Made by a program: the position numbers and the translations under genes
NCBI GenBank assembly: GCA_003551805.1
Contig: PUNR01000078.1
Coordinates: 1-10,414 of the forward strand
Direction of reading: 5' to 3'
Length of the DNA stretch: 10,414 nucleotides
Source: Loktanella sp.
GTDB lineage: Bacteria > Pseudomonadota > Alphaproteobacteria > Rhodobacterales > Rhodobacteraceae
Notes under the pieces: model-generated
What the model was told of the DNA's origin: nothing
Database searches by the model: none
What the model saw: only the letters and a program-made list of their open reading frames with translations
Shown: positions 6,742 to 10,414 of the stretch, piece after piece
How the letters are laid out: the number at the start of each line of letters is the position of its first letter
Numbering within the stretch: the stretch's first letter is position 1

Positions 6742-9071
6742 GCAACATGCTTTTACGATTTGGCGACAGTGATCCTGGTATGGCACCATCAAGCTCTCGG
6801 CCCGGCAATAGCCGGGAAATCCACGTCTCGACCATTTTGACGGCGATGCGAAACCATAAATGGGTGGTGGTTTTTGCGGTTCTGGCGGCACTTGTGATCG
6901 GTATTGGCTACATCCAGACGACCCCACCGCTGTATCGCGCCTCTGCCGAAGTGATGATGGGCGATGAAATCCCCGGTGTTGGCGATGCGCAAAACCGCGG
7001 TGGTATGGCGCAGAATGAAGTTCTGCTGGAAAGCGCGCAACGCGTTCTGACATCCCAGCAGATTGCGCTTGCTGTGGTCGATGACCTTGATCTGCACAAC
7101 AATGAATCGTTCATTAACCCCGAACAACCGCTGATCGCGGCGGCGATACAGGGGCTGCGCAGTTTTCTTGGCGGTCTGTTCTCGGGTGAGACACCGGTTG
7201 TCGAAGATGTCTCTTTCGAGGAATTGGACAGGCTGGAACGGATGTCCGCCGCAGATGACCTTAGCGCCGATATTGAAGTGGTGCGCGATGGCCGCAGTGC
7301 AGTGTTCTCGATCCGCTATTCTTCGGCTGATCCTGCGCTGGCGGCGGCGATTGTCAACGCCTATGGCCGCGCCATCGTGTCTGACCAGTTGATCGGTAAT
7401 GTCGCGGCCTCTGCACGGGTGCTGGACTGGCTTCAGGACCGGCTGTTCGTCATTCAGGATAACGCAATGACAGCCGCCTTTGATGCGGCAGAGTTTCGGG
7501 CCGCCAACGGATTGCTTGCCATCGCAGGCGAACCGATCACGGTGCAGACGATCGCGCAGTTGAACGCCGATCTTGCCGCAGCGACAGTGCAACTGGCGCG
7601 TTTGCGGGCGCAAAACAGTGTTTACGCCGAATTGCGCGACCTTGATCCGGCAGAATTTGTGCAGGCGGGTGCCCCTGCTGTTGGCGTCCCCGATGCCGGT
7701 TTCACCGCCGGTCAGCAAAGGCTTTTGGGGCTGGCACGTCGTGCGGCACAGGTCGAAAGCCAGTTTGGTGCCGACCATGAAGAAGTCCAGCAATTGCGTG
7801 CCCAGATCGAGGTTGAAGGCAGATCGCTGCAACGCGAATTGCAGACCTTGCACGAAACCTCGCTTTACGCGGTGCGTGCGCTGGAAACCGAAATCGGCAT
7901 GCTGCGCGAAAGCATCGCCGAGGCTGCAGCAGAAAACCTGCGGCTTGCACAGGCTCAGGTCGAACTGCGCGCGTTGGAACGGCAGGCAGAGGTTTTTGAT
8001 GCCTTGAACGAAACCTATCTGCTGCGGCTGAAAGATCTGGAACAGACGCAGACTTTTCCTGTGACCAACGTGCGGGTGCTGTCAATTGCCGATGTGCCAG
8101 AAGACCCCTTCGCACCGCGAAAATCTATTGTGCTGGCGCTGATGCTGATCCTTGGCACGATGGCGGGCGCTGGTCTTGCGCTGCTGTGGGATGGTGCGGA
8201 AAAGTTCATCCGCACACGCGAAGATCTGCGCAACACCACTGGTAAACCTTTCTTGGGGTATCTGCCCGCATTGACGCTGGCTGAATTGCAGGGGACAGCC
8301 ATTCCGCTGAACCGCGAACGCCGTCTGGATGTTGTCACCGACAAGCGTGAAACCTTCAGATATCCGTTCCCCGCGCTGAAATTCCCGCTGTCGCAATTTA
8401 CCGAAACGCTGCGCAATGTCCGTGTACATGCCGACACCTCGGCCAATAACAAACCGGGCTATGTGCTTGGCGTGGTTTCCGTGCGGGCAGGCGAGGGTAA
8501 ATCAACCGTCGCGTCCAATCTGGCCGCGCTGATTGCGTCGGGCGGGCGGTCGGTTCTCTTGGTTGACGCCGACCTGCGCACATCGGGGTTAAGCAAGATG
8601 CTGCACAAAGTCATGGGCGTTGGCCTGCGCGAAGTGCTGCTTGGCCGCGAAAAATGGGACACTGCGATACGACAGGAAGCATCTACTGGGCTACACCTGC
8701 TGCCATCGACGTTCCCGTCCGGTGACCCGATTGCCGGTGATCTGGCCGGATCGCCCGAATTTCGCGACGTCATCAGGGATGCCAGCAAATCATATGCCTT
8801 CACCATCCTTGATCTGTCGCCATTGGGGCCCGTGTCTGATGCGCGTGCCTTGCTGCCTGTGATCGACGGTCTGATCTTGGTGGTCGAATGGGACAAGATG
8901 ACCCGTGACTTGCTGGAAGAAGTCCTGACCAGAGACCCCGTGCTTTACGACAAAATCATCGGCGTCGCTTTCAACAAGGCGGATATGCAAACGATCACGC
9001 AATACGGCAGCATCGAAGAACAGGAACGGTATGGATATGGAAATGACAATGTTAAAGCATCTGCATCATAA
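6738..9071 (+). CDS. exoP: ExoP-type chain-length regulator with C-terminal tyrosine-kinase domain (Wzz/BY-kinase)
   Basis: 777-residue inner-membrane polysaccharide co-polymerase (PCP-2a, as ExoP/Wzc). A short cytoplasmic N-terminus leads to membrane segment 1 (about residues 40-58). A long periplasmic region with coiled-coil stretches, rich in Glu, Gln, Ala and Leu, follows (about 210-440). The proline-rich PEDPFAPRK (454-462) directly precedes membrane segment 2 (about 464-485), as in Wzz proteins. The cytoplasmic kinase has Walker A RAGEGKST (K588), Walker A' LLVDADLR (607-614) and Walker B FTILDLSP (D692). The C-terminal tail contains Y756, Y765 and Y767, possible autophosphorylation sites. 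It would control polymer length and couple polymerisation by the ExoQ-like protein to export through the ExoF-like protein. GAGG at 6730-6733 is a good ribosome binding site. The 3' end overlaps exoK by 41 nt. Domain order and length fit rhizobial ExoP well. Confidence 0.95.
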   Translation: MSNMLLRFGDSDPGMAPSSSRPGNSREIHVSTILTAMRNHKWVVVFAVLAALVIGIGYIQTTPPLYRASAEVMMGDEIPGVGDAQNRGGMAQNEVLLESAQRVLTSQQIALAVVDDLDLHNNESFINPEQPLIAAAIQGLRSFLGGLFSGETPVVEDVSFEELDRLERMSAADDLSADIEVVRDGRSAVFSIRYSSADPALAAAIVNAYGRAIVSDQLIGNVAASARVLDWLQDRLFVIQDNAMTAAFDAAEFRAANGLLAIAGEPITVQTIAQLNADLAAATVQLARLRAQNSVYAELRDLDPAEFVQAGAPAVGVPDAGFTAGQQRLLGLARRAAQVESQFGADHEEVQQLRAQIEVEGRSLQRELQTLHETSLYAVRALETEIGMLRESIAEAAAENLRLAQAQVELRALERQAEVFDALNETYLLRLKDLEQTQTFPVTNVRVLSIADVPEDPFAPRKSIVLALMLILGTMAGAGLALLWDGAEKFIRTREDLRNTTGKPFLGYLPALTLAELQGTAIPLNRERRLDVVTDKRETFRYPFPALKFPLSQFTETLRNVRVHADTSANNKPGYVLGVVSVRAGEGKSTVASNLAALIASGGRSVLLVDADLRTSGLSKMLHKVMGVGLREVLLGREKWDTAIRQEASTGLHLLPSTFPSGDPIAGDLAGSPEFRDVIRDASKSYAFTILDLSPLGPVSDARALLPVIDGLILVVEWDKMTRDLLEEVLTRDPVLYDKIIGVAFNKADMQTITQYGSIEEQERYGYGNDNVKASAS
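9022..9025 (+). promoter_or_regulatory. Ribosome binding site for exoK inside the exoP coding end
   Basis: AGGA lies 5 nt before the ATG at 9031 and is itself within exoP codons. A second weaker candidate, GGAA at 9039-9042, lies 6 nt before the ATG at 9049, so initiation may occur at either place. Confidence 0.4.
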
Positions 9072-9852
9072 TTCGAATGTTGCCACACGTTACTGCCAAA
9101 AGCTGGTCACGATCTGCACCGGATTTTTGCTGTCTGCGACCATCGCAACTGCTGCGGCTGACAACGAATCCTTTCTGGATGACTTTTCCACTTTCGATAT
9201 GTCACGCTGGTTTATCTCGGATGGATGGAGCAACGGGGACCATCAAAACTGCGTCTGGTCTGAATCAGCCGTTGCCCATGAAGAAGGACGCCTGAGCCTT
9301 TATTTCTACTATGACATAAGCGAAAATCACCAATACACCTGCGGCGAAATCCAGTCCCGTGCGGTGTTCGGACACGGAACCTACGAGGCACGTTTCCGCA
9401 CAAATGAAGGCAGCGGACTGAATGCGGCTTTCTTTACCTATATCGGCCCGGTTCATGGCAAACCGCATGACGAAATTGATTTCGAGATACGTACGGCAAA
9501 CCCAAGTGTCGTGACCGTCAATACCTTCGTCGACGGAGAGCCGATGCACGGCACTGCGCATCCGCTACCGCAGCCGGCAAACGAACAATTCCACATCTAT
9601 TCCTTTAAATGGGAACCCGACCGGATGAGCTGGTTCATCAACGGTGATCTGTTCCATTCGGTGGAAAACGTGCAATTGCCTGAAACAGAACAAAAGATCT
9701 ACTTCAGCCTATGGGGCACCGATACGCTTTCCGACTGGATGGGGGTATTCGTCCATCCGGACGGCCCCAAGCGTATGGATATAGATTGGGTCGCATTCAC
9801 AGCCTTGGGCGAAGAATGCCAGTTTCCCGAATCCGTCGTGTGTGACCGTTAG
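9031..9852 (+). CDS. exoK: ExoK-type secreted endo-beta-glycanase (GH16)
   Basis: 273-residue exported glycoside hydrolase of family 16, very like S. meliloti ExoK, an endo-beta-1,3-1,4-glycanase that cleaves nascent succinoglycan. The catalytic signature EIDFE is at residues 148-152, with E148 as likely nucleophile and E152 as acid/base, in the ExoK-like context KPHDEIDFE. Other family blocks are WFISDGWSNGDHQNC, CGEIQSRAVFGHGTYEARF, GLNAAFFTYIGP and FSLWGTDTLSDWMG. A signal peptide is visible: the hydrophobic run of residues 25-43 ends in ATAAA before DNES. The n-region is long if translation starts at 9031. In-frame ATGs at 9037, 9043 and 9049 are alternatives, the last giving 267 residues, closer to the known ExoK length. 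It would act outside the inner membrane to trim polymer and set its size. The gene starts inside exoP and ends 9 nt before the polymerase gene. Confidence 0.93.
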   Translation: MDMEMTMLKHLHHNSNVATRYCQKLVTICTGFLLSATIATAAADNESFLDDFSTFDMSRWFISDGWSNGDHQNCVWSESAVAHEEGRLSLYFYYDISENHQYTCGEIQSRAVFGHGTYEARFRTNEGSGLNAAFFTYIGPVHGKPHDEIDFEIRTANPSVVTVNTFVDGEPMHGTAHPLPQPANEQFHIYSFKWEPDRMSWFINGDLFHSVENVQLPETEQKIYFSLWGTDTLSDWMGVFVHPDGPKRMDIDWVAFTALGEECQFPESVVCDR

Positions 9853-9854
9853 GG
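9851..9854 (+). promoter_or_regulatory. Ribosome binding site of the polymerase gene, overlapping the exoK stop
   Basis: AGGG overlaps the TAG stop of exoK (9850-9852) and ends 7 nt before the ATG at 9862. It supports that start and suggests the two genes are translated from the same message. Confidence 0.5.
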
Positions 9855-9861
9855 CTGTGCC

Positions 9862-10414
9862 ATGACCAGTTCACCGTTTCACCCCTCGACAAGATCAAAG
9901 GGCGCTTTTGAGATCAATATCTGTCCGAATGCCTTGCTGGGCATGGGGATATTTTTTGCGCTGATTTTTGTATCATATCTAGGCAGAAACGGTGCTTTGA
10001 TCTTTCTGGTACTGGGCCTTGCAATGCAGGCGCGCAGGCTGGATCTGGCGTGGCGTGACATTCGCGAATACTGGTGGCTATGCCTGTTGCCGCTTTGGGC
10101 CATAACCAGCTTTTTGTGGTCGGATCACCCCGCACTTTCGTTGCGGCATGGTTTTCAGCTGTTGATCACCTTTGCGATTGCCATCACTCTCGCGAACCGG
10201 CTGGCCCCGCTTTTGCTGATGCAGATGCTTTTCGTGGCCCTGATTGTCGCCGCTGTATCAAGCCTTTTGATCGGTGATGTCAGGCCAGATGGTATCTGGA
10301 TCGGTATTTTCGAAAGCAAGAATTACTACGCCTTTACGATGGTTGTCCTTTTGTTGTTATCACTGGCGTTCGTAATCGACAAAAAACAAACGGGTCAGTG
10401 GCGCATGGCGGGTG
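9862..10414 (+). CDS. exoQ: ExoQ/Wzy-type exopolysaccharide polymerase (O-antigen ligase family), 5' part, cut by window end
   Basis: An open frame from ATG 9862 continues without a stop to the right edge, giving about 184 residues of a longer membrane protein. After a short hydrophilic N-terminus (about 20 residues) there are some six hydrophobic segments. Two blocks are characteristic of the O-antigen ligase/Wzy superfamily: WSDHPALSLRHG from residue 86 (the WS..P..S.R pattern after a membrane helix) and GIFESKNYYAF at about residues 148-158 (the G.F..KN..A pattern). By context and this pattern it is the ExoQ-type polymerase, which in S. meliloti joins lipid-linked repeat units in the periplasm to make long polymer. 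It lies 9 nt after exoK. The large periplasmic loop and C-terminal half lie outside the window, so ligase versus polymerase cannot be separated by sequence here; the operon context favours polymerase. Confidence 0.85.
   Translation, partial: MTSSPFHPSTRSKGAFEINICPNALLGMGIFFALIFVSYLGRNGALIFLVLGLAMQARRLDLAWRDIREYWWLCLLPLWAITSFLWSDHPALSLRHGFQLLITFAIAITLANRLAPLLLMQMLFVALIVAAVSSLLIGDVRPDGIWIGIFESKNYYAFTMVVLLLLSLAFVIDKKQTGQWRMAG

Noticed and set aside
6789..7853. A 354-codon open frame on the minus strand inside exoP
   Set aside because: It lies fully antisense to a clearly conserved gene, its product is rich in Arg, His, Cys and Gln with no recognisable domain, and long antisense frames are expected in GC-rich coding DNA.
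9879..10135. Short minus-strand open frames at the right end
   Set aside because: They are antisense to the open frame at 9862-10414, which shows clear membrane segments and O-antigen ligase family motifs.

Overview
The window looks like one continuous stretch of an exopolysaccharide (EPS) operon from an alphaproteobacterium. The fairly high GC content, the ExoY/ExoF/ExoP-type proteins and the closeness of the genes to the rhizobial succinoglycan (exo) set suggest Rhodobacterales (Roseobacter group) or a relative. The genus cannot be fixed from this sequence. All nine genes are on the + strand. They are packed almost without gaps: the largest intergenic space is 36 nt, four junctions are 4-nt ATGA overlaps, one is an 8-nt overlap and one a 41-nt overlap. 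I see no RNA genes, mobile elements, CRISPR arrays or long repeats, and no gene-free stretch above 300 bases.

Layout, left to right: the 3' end of an ExoY-type priming glycosyl-phosphotransferase (1-383); an ExoF-type export protein (420-1682); a Wzx/ExoT-type flippase (1679-3199); a GT2 glycosyltransferase resembling ExoO with an unusual C-terminal extension (3192-4481); an ExoL-type GT-B glycosyltransferase (4478-5665); an ExoA-type membrane-anchored GT2 glycosyltransferase (5662-6741); an ExoP-type chain-length regulator fused to a tyrosine-kinase domain (6738-9071); an ExoK-type secreted GH16 glycanase (9031-9852); and the 5' part of an ExoQ/Wzy-type polymerase that runs off the right edge (9862-10414).

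Together these form most of a Wzx/Wzy-dependent pathway. ExoY would load the first sugar-phosphate onto undecaprenyl phosphate. The three glycosyltransferases would extend the repeat unit in the cytoplasm. The flippase would move it across the inner membrane, and the ExoQ-like protein would polymerise it in the periplasm. ExoP and ExoF would control length and carry the chain to the outside, and ExoK would trim it. Functions are assigned by family resemblance read from the sequence; sugar identities and linkages are inferred at best.

This is a recognisable succinoglycan-type system rather than a wholly new one. The points most worth a second look are the GT-B-like C-terminal tail on the GT2 enzyme, the exoP/exoK overlap in which the kinase's terminal tyrosine codons also supply exoK start codons, the reshuffled and reduced gene set compared with Sinorhizobium, and the apparently non-lipidated export protein.
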